Shown here: one piece after another, positions 52,887 through 62,030 of the stretch
Layout of the letters: every line of letters begins with the position of its first letter
How positions within the stretch are numbered: the first letter of the stretch is position 1
Notes under the pieces: generated by a model
Databases searched by the model: none
Seen by the model: only the letters and a program-made list of their open reading frames with translations
Told to the model about the DNA's origin: nothing
Position numbers and translations under genes: made by a program
Source of the DNA: Ensifer sp. IC4062
GTDB lineage: Bacteria > Pseudomonadota > Alphaproteobacteria > Rhizobiales > Rhizobiaceae
Assembly (NCBI RefSeq): GCF_020193575.1
Contig: NZ_JADYVD010000043.1
Span: forward strand, 1 to 64,000
Length of the DNA stretch: 64,000 nt
Reading direction: 5' to 3'

Positions 52887-54209
52887 TTGACGCGGCACCT
52901 CTCCCGAGACGCAAAAGGCGGAAGACCATCATCATGGCGGCTTTTACCGTGCGTTATAGCCTTGAGCGTGACGGTGCTCTCCGCATGTGCCGGCCGCCCG
53001 ACGGGGGTCCTCGAGCCGGTGGCGGCTAATCCGTCGGCCGCTCAAGTCGACATGCTGGTCACGACCACCCGAAGCCGAGCGGAAAAGCCGGGCGAGATGT
53101 TCAGCGGTGAGCGCGCGCTCAGCCCGACATTTGCGGAAATTACCGTGTCGATACCGCCCGACACGGTCCGCAAGGCCGGTGAAGTCGCTTGGCCGCGCAA
53201 GCTTCCGCCGAATCCGGCGACGGATTTCGCGGCACTGAAGACCGCGGAAGTCGACCGCGATGCGGCCGAGAAATGGTTGAACAGTCACGTGCGCAAGAGC
53301 CCGGACGGCAGCGTCCTCGTCTTTATCCATGGCTTCAACAATCACTTCGAGGATGCGGTCTTCCGCTTCGCGCAGGTCATCCATGATTCGGGCGCGCGCA
53401 GCGTCCCTGTGCTCGCGACCTGGCCGTCACGCGGGAGCCTCCTGGCCTATGGCTACGATCGCGAAAGCACCAACTACACCCGCAACGCAGTCGAACGCTT
53501 GTTCCAGTATCTGGCGCGTGATCCCGAGGTTAAGGAGGTCTCTATCCTGGCGCATTCGATGGGCAATTGGCTGGCGCTGGAATCTTTGCGCCAGATGGCC
53601 ATCCGCAACGACGGGCTGCCGGCAAAGTTCAAGAATGTCATGCTGGCGGCGCCGGACGTAGACGTCGACGTCTTCGGTTCGCAGATCGCCGACATGGGCA
53701 AGCAACGACCGCGCTTCACCCTCTTTGTCTCGCGCGACGACCGTGCGCTCGCCGTTTCTAGGCGCGTCTGGGGCAATGTCTCCCGGTTGGGAGCGATCGA
53801 TCCGGAGCAGTCGCCCTACAAGGAGGAACTGGCGGCGAATGGGATCACCGTCGTCGATCTCACCAAGATCAAGGTAGGTGACAATCTGCACCACACCAAG
53901 TTCGCGGAGTCGCCCGAAATCGTGCAGCTGATCGGCAGCCGCCTGTCCAGCGGCCAAACCCTGACCGACAGTCGCCTGGGGTTTGGCGACCACATTGTGG
54001 CGGCGACCGCCGGGGCCGCCCAGACCGTCGGAACCGCCGCCGGCCTGGTCGTTGCTGCTCCGGCTGCCATCGTCGATCAAAACACACGGCAGAACTACGC
54101 CCACCACGTCGAGACACTTGTCGGACCATCCGGCGGAGCAAGATCAAACACGGCCGATAGCGCGTGCGGGAAGGAAAGTCAGACGAGGTCCGGAAGCTGT
54201 AGCCAATAG
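52887..54209 (+). CDS. Lipoprotein alpha/beta hydrolase of the DUF900 family
   Basis: A 440-residue protein starting at TTG 52887 (AGGAG upstream). N-terminal signal ends in lipobox VLSAC. The hydrolase core has VLVFIHGFNNHFEDAVFRFA, ATWPSRGSLLAYGYDRESTN, the nucleophile elbow ILAHSMGNWLALESLRQMA and VMLAAPDVDVDVFGSQIADM, with histidine in DNLHHTKFAESPEIV as candidate third residue. The Ala/Gly-rich C-terminal tail is low complexity. DUF900 proteins are predicted esterases/lipases without an assigned substrate; lipobox implies envelope anchoring near the sulfatase. Confidence 0.88.
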   Translation: MTRHLSRDAKGGRPSSWRLLPCVIALSVTVLSACAGRPTGVLEPVAANPSAAQVDMLVTTTRSRAEKPGEMFSGERALSPTFAEITVSIPPDTVRKAGEVAWPRKLPPNPATDFAALKTAEVDRDAAEKWLNSHVRKSPDGSVLVFIHGFNNHFEDAVFRFAQVIHDSGARSVPVLATWPSRGSLLAYGYDRESTNYTRNAVERLFQYLARDPEVKEVSILAHSMGNWLALESLRQMAIRNDGLPAKFKNVMLAAPDVDVDVFGSQIADMGKQRPRFTLFVSRDDRALAVSRRVWGNVSRLGAIDPEQSPYKEELAANGITVVDLTKIKVGDNLHHTKFAESPEIVQLIGSRLSSGQTLTDSRLGFGDHIVAATAGAAQTVGTAAGLVVAAPAAIVDQNTRQNYAHHVETLVGPSGGARSNTADSACGKESQTRSGSCSQ

Positions 54210-54314
54210 TCCGGCGGACAACGGCATCCGGAAGGCACTTGAACAAGCTGTAGTCTCCAGCCGGAGACCTGGAAAAGACGTGGGCCGTAAGAGCGCCCGT
54301 CACAAGAGGATATC

Positions 54315-55106
54315 ATGAAGACTTGCATCGTTCGTACCCTAGCGGCAATCGGCACTTGCCTCGTCACTGGTGCGGTCAACGCCGCGGACATCTATTCCCC
54401 GATGACGCCGGAGCTTCAGCAGACGACCACCGAAAGCGGGTGGACCTTTTCCTTCGCCCCTTATTTCTGGGCAGCCGGATTGTCGGGTGACGTTGCGCAG
54501 TTCAAGCTGCCGGCGGTGGATGTCGACGCCAGTTTCAGCGACATCTTCGACCACCTCGAGTTCGGTGCGATGGCGATCGGCGAAGCCCGCAACGGCCCGT
54601 ACAGCATCTTCGCCGATGTCATGTACACGAAGATCTCGGGTCAGGCGGGGACACCAAGAGGTATTCTCGCGACGGACGTCGAGCTCACATCCGAAACCTT
54701 CGCCGGGCTGCTCGGCGCGGGATACTCCGTCTTCGAGAGTGATAAAGTGCGGTTAGACGTGGTCGGCGGCCTGCGTGTATGGTCCGTCGAAAGCGAGCTT
54801 TCCTTCCACGGCGGTATTCTCGACGGGCGCTCCAGAAGCGATGATGCCACCTGGGTAGACGGTCTGGCCGGCTTTCGCGGCACCTATTCGCTCACACCCG
54901 AAATCTATTTGACCGGTTGGGGGCTCGTCGGTTCTGGTGGCGCTGATCTCGATTGGGACGTGGCGGCAGCAATTGGTTATCGGTTCAACGATACGATTTC
55001 GGCGATTGCCGGCTACCGCGCGTTGGGTGTGGACTACAGCGATGACGGATTCGTGTTCGATGTCACTCAGCAGGGTCCCATGCTGGGGCTCACGGTGCGG
55101 TTCTAA
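54315..55106 (+). CDS. Outer-membrane beta-barrel protein
   Basis: A 263-residue protein: signal peptide MKTCIVRTLAAIGTCLVTGA ending near VNA-ADIYSPM, then alternating strands such as GWTFSFAPYFWAAGLSGDVA, ADVMYTKISGQAGTPRGILA, FAGLLGAGYSVFESDKVRLD, VVGGLRVWSVESELSFHGGI and a final strand ending in LTVRF, the C-terminal aromatic typical of barrels assembled by Bam. Resembles the Omp25/Omp31-like and DUF-type porin families. Last gene of the envelope set. Confidence 0.85.
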   Translation: MKTCIVRTLAAIGTCLVTGAVNAADIYSPMTPELQQTTTESGWTFSFAPYFWAAGLSGDVAQFKLPAVDVDASFSDIFDHLEFGAMAIGEARNGPYSIFADVMYTKISGQAGTPRGILATDVELTSETFAGLLGAGYSVFESDKVRLDVVGGLRVWSVESELSFHGGILDGRSRSDDATWVDGLAGFRGTYSLTPEIYLTGWGLVGSGGADLDWDVAAAIGYRFNDTISAIAGYRALGVDYSDDGFVFDVTQQGPMLGLTVRF

Positions 55107-55412
55107 GGGGCGCGCGCACTGTCGCCTTTGGAGCCGATCGACCTCGACCTGTAGCCGGATCGGTATGTCGAACTCGAACCGTACGCTGATCGATGCCGCG
55201 ATGCCAGTCGTTAGGCATCATGGATCTAGTCAGCATGCTTCGCGGCTTCATGCAAAGGGCAGCTGCGACCACCGGCGAGATCACATGGCCGGTCTCGGGA
55301 TCGCGTATCGGGACAGCATCGCGGCCCGGTTGATGCGAGATGATCGGAGCCGGCGACGCGCTGTCCTTGACCGATCTCTCCAAGCGGCGCCAGTTGCGAG
55401 AAGCCGCTCGAC
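55107..55412. other. Gap with decayed sequence
   Basis: About 300 bases without an intact gene. Short pieces may be relics of the TPP-enzyme gene whose end lies at 55413-55664, but I cannot follow a frame with confidence. Confidence 0.3.
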
Positions 55413-55664
55413 GTGGTGACGATCATTTTCGCCAATCGCGCTTACGCCGTCCTCCATGCCGAGATGCGGAACGTCGGTGTTGGGACGATTGGAGCGAACG
55501 CGCGGCGAATGCTGGACCTCGATCAACCGCCGTGGGATTGGCTCTCGATTGCAAAAGGCATGGGGGTTGAAGCGGCACGCGCGCACTCCTGCGAGGAGTT
55601 TGGCGATCTCCTCGACACTGTACTGCCGCGCCGCGGTCCGTTTCTCATTGAAGCGGTCATTTGA
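55413..55664 (+). pseudogene. C-terminal remnant of a thiamine-diphosphate enzyme (acetolactate synthase-like)
   Basis: The frame reads VTIIFANRAYAVLHAEMRNV, GTIGANARRMLDLDQPPWDW and LSIAKGMGVEAARAHSCEEF, then GPFLIEAVI. This is the end of the TPP-binding domain of acetolactate synthase/benzoylformate decarboxylase-like enzymes. The conserved G-D-G-x-x(n)-N motif and everything N-terminal are missing or scrambled upstream. No start or promoter; a relic. Confidence 0.65.
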
Positions 55665-55813
55665 TTTCGAAACAGTCAGGTTGGAGCATGAGAGTTCGCC
55701 TTGATCGCTCTGCGACTGCCAAGCTGATCCGGAGAAGCGCCGGAATGGCTCAGCACTGGACATGCCCGGCGATATCGGCATCGGCTGCTATGGGTCGATT
55801 ATCCTACCTTTCC

Positions 55814-57055
55814 TCAGCGGCCCGCGAGAGGGTGGTGAGGGATGAGTTGCTTCACGAGGCGAGCGGCTTCCTGTGGAATTGCCGGTATGGTGCCTGATTT
55901 CCGTGTCGACCCAAAATCGAGGCCGGCGAAAAATAGGCCTGGTATGGCCCCCACTCCATCCTCGTGTACGGGTTGGCCAGCTGCGTCGAGGGCGCCAGGA
56001 AGCCGGACCCACGAGAAATCGCCGGTGAAGCCCGTGCACCAAACCACCGATCTGACGCCGCTGGCAGTCCAATCGATGGACCGGATCGGTGGGTCGGGCA
56101 GACGCGGTTCAACCATCTCGGCCGGGTCGTCCTCGGCTGGTGGCGCATCAAGACCGGCACGCTCGATATATTCGTCGATCAGCCGCTTGGCATTCACGGA
56201 GGCCTCGTCGGCAAATCGGATATTGTCGTCGAGCTCGTCGCCGAAGGTGAGGCTGCCATTCTCCACGCCCCTGAAGCGACCGAGCAACACCACCCCTTGC
56301 GCGCTCAGCGATTGCAGGCTGATCGTGTGGGTCGCGCCAACCAGCGCGCGGGCTGGAAGCTTACCGGAGGGTTGGACGAGTTCCTTGCGGGGGACGTCGA
56401 GAAAGCCGGCCAAAGTCAGCCAATTGAGTATGTTGCCTCCGCGGTAGTGCCGGACCCATCGGCCGTTGCGCCCGGTCGCCAGAAAGACCAAGCGCCCGGC
56501 TCGAGCCAGATCCTCGGCGATCTGGCCGCCCGATTGGCCACTGCCGACCACCAGCACCGCGCCATTCTCGAGATCGGCGGCGCTGCGGTAGGCTGAAGAA
56601 TCGACCTGGTGCATGGCGGCGGGCAAAGCCGCCGATACTGGTGGCCGGACCTGTCGGTTTTGGTCGCCGGTGGCGATCACTACATTGCGCGCCAGGAGCG
56701 CGCCACGAGCCGTGGTGACGCGAAAAAGGCCATCGTCTTTCGTCAGCTCAATCACCGGAGTTCGGGTGATTACCGGCAGGCCGTGGCGCTCGGCATAGCC
56801 TTCGAGATAGGCCACGAACTCATGGTGGGTTATGGCGCCCCAAGGATCGGGTCCTTCGTAAGCGTCACCGGGTAAGATGGAGCGGATTGTCGGCGAGTTC
56901 AGTCTAAACGAATTCCATCGCTGCGTTCGCCAGGTCTCGCCGATCCGGCCTCGATCGAGCACCTGGTGATTGCGGCCCTCCCGTTTTAGAAAATAACTGA
57001 CGCCGAGACCCGCCGGACCGCCGCCAATCACGAGCGCGTCGAGAACTTCGCTCAT
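55814..57055 (-). CDS. Flavin-containing monooxygenase-like FAD/NAD(P)-binding protein (CzcO family)
   Basis: A 413-residue flavoprotein with two dinucleotide folds: LVIGGGPAGLGVSYFLKREG (FAD) and VLVVGSGQSGGQIAEDLARA (NADPH). The RIGETWRTQRWNSFRLNSPT segment is typical of YrpB/CzcO-like monooxygenases, and VVWCTGFTGDFSWVRLP is the conserved C-terminal motif. It ends with FFAGLDFGSTRKSGTIPAI. Likely oxygenates a nitrogen, sulfur or carbonyl compound; substrate unknown. Stands alone between the TPP relic and an IS fragment. Confidence 0.9.
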   Translation of the reverse strand: MSEVLDALVIGGGPAGLGVSYFLKREGRNHQVLDRGRIGETWRTQRWNSFRLNSPTIRSILPGDAYEGPDPWGAITHHEFVAYLEGYAERHGLPVITRTPVIELTKDDGLFRVTTARGALLARNVVIATGDQNRQVRPPVSAALPAAMHQVDSSAYRSAADLENGAVLVVGSGQSGGQIAEDLARAGRLVFLATGRNGRWVRHYRGGNILNWLTLAGFLDVPRKELVQPSGKLPARALVGATHTISLQSLSAQGVVLLGRFRGVENGSLTFGDELDDNIRFADEASVNAKRLIDEYIERAGLDAPPAEDDPAEMVEPRLPDPPIRSIDWTASGVRSVVWCTGFTGDFSWVRLPGALDAAGQPVHEDGVGAIPGLFFAGLDFGSTRKSGTIPAIPQEAARLVKQLIPHHPLAGR

Positions 57056-57242
57056 GCGTCCCCCTGCAAAACTACTGGTTCACAGCATCGCATACTGAAG
57101 CTTTTGGCGGAAGCGGAAGCTAGCTTTCGATCGGCCGAGTCGAACGTGTTCTCAAGGGTCTCACTCGGGTGATGGGGTGGACGCCCCCGACGGCATCGCT
57201 GTGCCAGAATGGCGGTGTTGCAACCATTGGAGGGAGGCGTCC

Positions 57243-57754
57243 GTGTCTGAGGTTACCACGATCGGTCTGGATATCGCGAAGAATGTTTTCCATGCACACG
57301 GTGCCGACGAGTGCGGCCACGCGCTTTTCAGCAAGAAGCTGAGCAGGGGGAAGGTATTGGGCTTTTTTGCCGCCCAGCCTGCCTGCACCGTCGCCTTGGA
57401 AGCTTGTGGCGGTGCTCATCACTGGGGTCGCGAGCTGATGGACATGGGCCATACGGTCCGGCTGATCCCGCCGGCCTACGTGAAGCCCTTCGTGACGCGA
57501 AACAAGAACGACGCCGTCGATGCGGAGGCGATCTGCGAGGCGGCGCAGCGCCCGAATATGCGGTTCGTCGCCGTGAAGAGCGAGGAACAGCAGGCGGCGG
57601 CGCTCGTGTTCCGGACCCGCGACCTTCTGGTGCGCCAGCGGACCCAACTGATCAATGCGATCCGCGGCCACCTGACGGAATATGGCTGGGTCGCGCCCAA
57701 GGGACCGTCCTATGTGGCGATGCTTGCCGACCTGCTCGAAGAGGAGGAGATGAT
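57243..57754 (+). mobile_element. IS110-family transposase, N-terminal fragment
   Basis: About 170 codons from GTG 57243 (GGAGGGAGGC upstream): VTTIGLDIAKNVFHAHGADE with the first Asp, VALEACGGAHHWGRELMDMG with the Glu, and NKNDAVDAEAICEAAQRPNM with the Asp pair of the RuvC-like DEDD catalytic domain, then QLINAIRGHLTEYGWVAPKG. After LLEEEEM the sequence becomes the antisense of a hydrolase gene near 57755. The C-terminal serine domain is missing, so the element is dead. The left end is probably in 57150-57200. Confidence 0.85.
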
Positions 57755-58516
57755 CTTCTCGTGGAGATCGGGCGCACTATCGATGTTTATGCCGGGGAAG
57801 CGCCGCGAAAGCGGTTCGACGCTGCGGACAATGGCCATTATCCATTCTCGTTCCTGCGCCGGTGCAGCTTCGACCACCTCGGGCGGCACGCCGAGGAAGC
57901 GAATGAGAACCGACGGCGCAATCTTTTCGGTCGCCCACCAGGCGAAATCGGCGCCGGTATTGACCAGCCAGAAGGCAAATGCGCTGCCGCGACTGCCCTC
58001 GACCATCACTGGGCTCTCGGGCGCGTAAGTTCCAGGCACGATCAGAACAAGAGCTGACACCCTATCCGGATGGCGAAGCGCCAGTTCAATCGCCGAGCGT
58101 GCGCCTGCCGAAACGCCGACGACCACGGCTTTGTCGATCTGAAGCTGGGAGAGCAGCGCCATATGGGCATCGGCCTGGGCGGCCGGCGAAGCATCGGCAG
58201 GTATCGGCGTTCCGAGATACCCGAAGCGAGACGGGGCGATCACCCGAAAACCACTTCCGACGAGATCGGCAACGTTGGTCAGACCCTGATCCCACCCGCC
58301 ACCTGCGCCATGGATGGACAGGAGCGGAATGCCGTCGCCTCTCTCGGCATATTCGACGGGACCCGCGGTCGTATTGGCAATTCGCGCGCCATTAGCGACT
58401 GCGGAGCGCGCGCGATCGATGTCATCGCTGTAGGACAAGAAAACCATCCCGCCTGCGACCGTAACAGCGATGGAGACCGCTGATAACACCCACCCGATCC
58501 GACCCATCGCCGCCAT
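57755..58516 (-). pseudogene. Alpha/beta hydrolase truncated by the IS110 fragment
   Basis: The N-terminal 250 codons are intact: membrane anchor (WVLSAVSIAVTVAGGMVFLS), oxyanion turn LLSIHGAGGGWDQGLTNVAD, nucleophile elbow VVVGVSAGARSAIELALRHP and APAQEREWIMAIVRSVEPLS. After NIDSAPDLHE the frame enters transposase DNA and stops at 57710. The acid and histidine of the triad, expected in the missing C-terminal third, are lost, so the product cannot be an active hydrolase. Confidence 0.85.
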
Positions 58517-58632
58517 CCCGGATTTTCAATCTTGCAGGGCATCCTAGCCGGGTTGAGCCGCGAGGACTTTGATCTGCCTCAAATGGATCGAGAGATGCTC
58601 GGCATCGGATCGATCCGTCTATTCGTTTTGGA

Positions 58633-60940
58633 TTACTCGTCCTCGAGCGATCGATAGATTTCCAGCTCCTGGGCAAAGTGGAGGCGAGTGATAGCTTCCA
58701 GGCCATGCAGCAGGCGTTGGATCTCATAGCGCTGTGCCGGGCTTGGCCCATGTTCGCCAAGGGCTTGTCGAAGCGAAGTGAGGCTGTGGACCTGACGCTG
58801 GATCTCCATGTGAGTTCTGCTCATGCCGGCAAGAGCATCCGGAGCGCCCGCCTGCCTGCGCAGCCTGGGATAGAGTTCCTCGTCATCCCAGCGTTCGTGC
58901 GGCAGAAGGCGCTGTCGCAGCAGGGCGTCCAGCCGGGCAAGCTGATTTCGCACTTCCTCTTCGGGGAGCTGCTGGATGCGCGCGCTCGTATGGCGTATCT
59001 CGTCCACAACGTCCATCAGGGCACCATGCTCGGTCTCGAGCTTCAGGAGCTCCGCGTGCGCCAAACGTGTTGTTTTCCTCCAGCGGGACATGGGGTCGCC
59101 TAGGGCGCGCAGCGCATTCAAGATGGCGACGACGTCGATTGCTTCCTGCAGAAGTGCTCCCTGAACCGGCGTCAGGTAGCCGAAGGCGGCCGCAATCATG
59201 CCAGCGGCGGACAAGGCCATCCCCATATAGACGCTCTGAAGGGCTATGCCGCGTGAGCGGTGCGCGATGCGGATGGCGCTGACGAGACGATCGAGCCGGT
59301 CCACCAGGATCACCACGTCCGCGGCTTCGGAGGAGGCGGCAGCCCCGCGCGCGCCCATGGCGACCCCAACGTCGGCGGCTGCGAGTGCCGGTGCGTCGTT
59401 GACGCCATCTCCGACCATCATGACCGGTCCTGCCGATCTTTCCGCTTCCACAATTCGGGTTTTGTCTTCCGGCTTCAATTCGGCGGCAACGCTGTCCAAC
59501 CCTAGGAAGGACTGGAGGCTCTCCGCGAGCTCGATGCGATCGCCGGTCGCAAGCACGATCCGCTCGACGCCGGCCTCCCGCAATTGCCTGAGCACGCTGC
59601 CGGCTTCCGGCCTGACGTCGTCGGCCAGCAGAAACGCGCCCGCCAGAACTCCGTCGATGGCCGCGAGCACCGAGACAACGCCATCCCCCCGGATCCACTC
59701 CCTAATCTCTCGCGAGAAGGTGGTCGATGAAGTCCCAGCCGCCCACCGCGATTTCGTGGCTATCTATGTTGCCGGTTACGCCGGAACCCGCCGCTTCCCG
59801 AGTTCCGGATGGTGCAACAAGTTCCAAGCCCCGCTCTCTTGCGGCCGCGACCAAGGCGCGAGCAATCACGTGATGTGAACCCTGATCTAGCGATGCCGCG
59901 AGACGCAGCACTTCCAGCGCCTCGAGATCGGTGCGGGTCTTGACCTCGATCAGACGGGCCCGGCCGTCGGTAATCGTCCCGGTCTTGTCGAGGATCACCG
60001 TCTTCATGCGCGCAAGCAGCTCGAGTGCGCCTCCGCCCTTCACAAGCACGCCTTTGCCGGCGCACCGGGAGACGCCTGAAATGATTGCCACCGGGACCGC
60101 GAGAATGAGCGGGCAGGGGGTCGCAATGACCAGTACGGCGAGCGCGCGGACCGGCTCCCCGCTTATGGCCCAGGCGCCGCCGGCGAGGAGCAGCGTGACC
60201 GCAAGAAACACCAGCGCATAACGGTCGGCAAGCCGAACGATAGGCGCCTTAGCAGCTTTTGCTGCCGCCACCAGCCTGACGATTGCCGCATAGGTGCTGT
60301 CGCTCGCCGCGCTTGAGGCGACGATTTCGAAGGCGTCGCCGGCGTTCGTCGTTCCGCTCGTCACCGGCTCGCCGGACCGGCGCCGGATCGGCATCGCCTC
60401 GCCCGTCAAGGCCGACTCGTCCAGCACGGCCATGCCACCTATCACGTTTCCGTCGACGGGCACCACCTCGCCCCGGCGTATCAGGATTCGGTCGCCAGGA
60501 TTCAGTTCTTCGATGGAAACCTCCTGCAACTGCCCATCCACGTAACGAGCGGCGGTGCGCGGTACGCGATTGAGCAGCGCGGTCAGTTCTCGGCGTGCGC
60601 GCCTTTGAGCGAAATCCTCGAGCGCCTGCCCACCCGTGTACATCAGTGCGACGATGCTGCCGGTCAGGTATTCGCCGAGAAGAAGGGCACCGCCCATCGC
60701 GAGCGCCGCGATGAGATCCAGCCCGAATTCCTTCTTCCCGAGACTGATCGCAATTTCGGTAAGGAGGCTCGCCAGGATTATCGCGGTGCCAGTAGCCCAG
60801 GACGAGGCGCTGAGGTCGGGCCGGTCCGCGAGCCAGTTGGCCGTGCCGGCGAGCAAGGCGAAAGCGATGAGGCCAAGGAGGAGGCGCTTGCCCAGCTCTC
60901 CCTCCTGAAAAAGAAGCTCGAAGAGTCGGCTCTTGCTCAA
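58633..60940 (-). pseudogene. P1B-5 metal-transporting ATPase with C-terminal hemerythrin domain (Nia-like), frameshifted
   Basis: First frame (60940 to 59702): membrane helices, DESALTGEAMPIRR actuator loop, the metal-site helix VIATPCPLILAVPVAII (TPC motif as in P1B-5), phosphorylation site VILDKTGTITDG and GSHHVIARALVAAA. Second frame resumes with REIREWIRGDGVVSVLAAID and continues through MMVGDGVNDAPALAAADVGV. A hemerythrin-like bundle follows: LETEHGALMDVVDEIR, LLPHERWDDEELYPRL, MSRTHMEIQ and LHFAQELEIYRSLEDE, giving the His/Glu di-iron ligand set. About one extra base near 59715 separates the frames. TTG 60940 has GGGAGG five bases upstream. S. meliloti Nia has this architecture and exports Ni/Fe. 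Confidence 0.85.
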
Positions 60941-60991
60941 GGCGCCCTCCCGCAGATGTCGCGCAGGATATTGGTGGACAAAAGCGTTACC

Positions 60992-61005
60992 TTGATCCGG
61001 CGCAA
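60992..61005 (-). promoter_or_regulatory. FNR/FixK-type anaerobox before the P1B-5 ATPase gene
   Basis: On the minus strand TTGCG-CCGG-ATCAA, a recognised variant of the FNR/FixK box. If it acts as a class-II site centred at -41.5, transcription would begin near 60957, just ahead of the GGGAGG ribosome site and TTG start at 60940. The geometry is therefore good. Confidence 0.6.
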
Positions 61006-61147
61006 AACCCAGTGCGAAAACGTTGAACGGCGGCCGACGCGAACATGTATGGCATGAGAATGAGGGCGTCGTTCTGCGACTATTGCGAGCTTGCAATGCC
61101 GTACCGCGTTTGCTTTCTTAGGCGAGGCCTCACTTGGATCACCACAA

Positions 61148-61825
61148 ATGACTGTACAGCGGCGGCGGCGCATCATTAAGCGTCAGAGGAGTTCTGTTGG
61201 TTTGGCGCTCGTCGCTGCAATATCGTTCCTTGCCGGCATGACCGATGCCATGGGGTTTATGACCCTCGGAGATTTCGTGTCCTTCATGAGCGGCAATACG
61301 ACTCGCGCATCGGTCGCCCTGCTTCAGGGCGACGTCGCGCGGGGAGTACTTCTCATTGCCGGCCTGATCACATTTGTATTCGGGAACGCCGCGGGAGTGA
61401 TGGTTTCGATCAAATTCGGGCCGCGAGTCGTTTTGTTGTTGGTATCCGCCATACTCGCATGCGCAGCGCTTTCAGCGGCCGAAAGCGAGCTCCAGTTCCT
61501 TTTGCTTATCCTGGCGATGGGTGCCATCAACGCTGCAGTCGAGCAGATCGAAGGACTGCCGGTTGGGCTGACGTACGTCACCGGAGCTCTGTCGCGCTTC
61601 GGCCGCGGACTGGGACGTTGGGTCATAGGTATCCGCAGTGCGCATTGGATAATTCAGGTCGTGCCGTGGCTTGGAATGTTCGCTGGAGCCATCATGGGTG
61701 CAGTCCTGGTGCGAGAAGCAGGGGATCTCGCCTTGTGGGTGCCGTCGCTTGCCGCCCTGTCGCTCACAACCGTGGCGTTCCGAATACCGCGCCGCTGGCA
61801 AAGTAGGTTCATTCAAGATCGCTAG
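61148..61825 (+). CDS. DUF1275 (YoaK-type) membrane protein
   Basis: A 225-residue inner-membrane protein with ALVAAISFLAGMTDAMGFMT, GDFVSFMSGNTTRASVALLQ (the family's conserved core), AGLITFVFGNAAGVMVSIKF, INAAVEQIEGLPVGLTYVTG and ALSRFGRGLGRWVIGIRSAH. Function of the family is unknown. ATG 61148 is the best-fitting start, though it has only a weak ribosome site. A near-palindrome TTGCGAGCTTGCAA at 61083-61096, upstream, could be a regulator site. Divergent from the ATPase gene. Confidence 0.9.
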   Translation: MTVQRRRRIIKRQRSSVGLALVAAISFLAGMTDAMGFMTLGDFVSFMSGNTTRASVALLQGDVARGVLLIAGLITFVFGNAAGVMVSIKFGPRVVLLLVSAILACAALSAAESELQFLLLILAMGAINAAVEQIEGLPVGLTYVTGALSRFGRGLGRWVIGIRSAHWIIQVVPWLGMFAGAIMGAVLVREAGDLALWVPSLAALSLTTVAFRIPRRWQSRFIQDR

Positions 61826-61907
61826 TGCGAACGAGATTGAACGGCCGCCGTTTTTAGCGCGAGGCTGTCTCAACTCTGAGACGATTTGCGCCCCGCAGCA
61901 TCCTCCC

Positions 61908-61921
61908 TTGATGCACGTCAA
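61908..61921 (+). promoter_or_regulatory. FNR/FixK-type anaerobox before the alcohol dehydrogenase gene
   Basis: TTGAT-GCAC-GTCAA: both TTGA and TCAA half-sites of the FNR/FixK consensus (TTGAT-N4-ATCAA) are intact, with one mismatch elsewhere. It lies 110 bases before the ATG at 62031, in a 205-base gap otherwise without features. Expression under low oxygen is predicted. Confidence 0.65.
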
Positions 61922-62030
61922 GGGACCGAGGTTCCCTTCGCAGCTAAGCTCCAGTCCGCAGTCCTCCCTTAGAGGAGGTGCGCAATGCCGGCCGTGCCGG
62001 CGCTAACATCGAGCATCGGAGGAGATCGAT

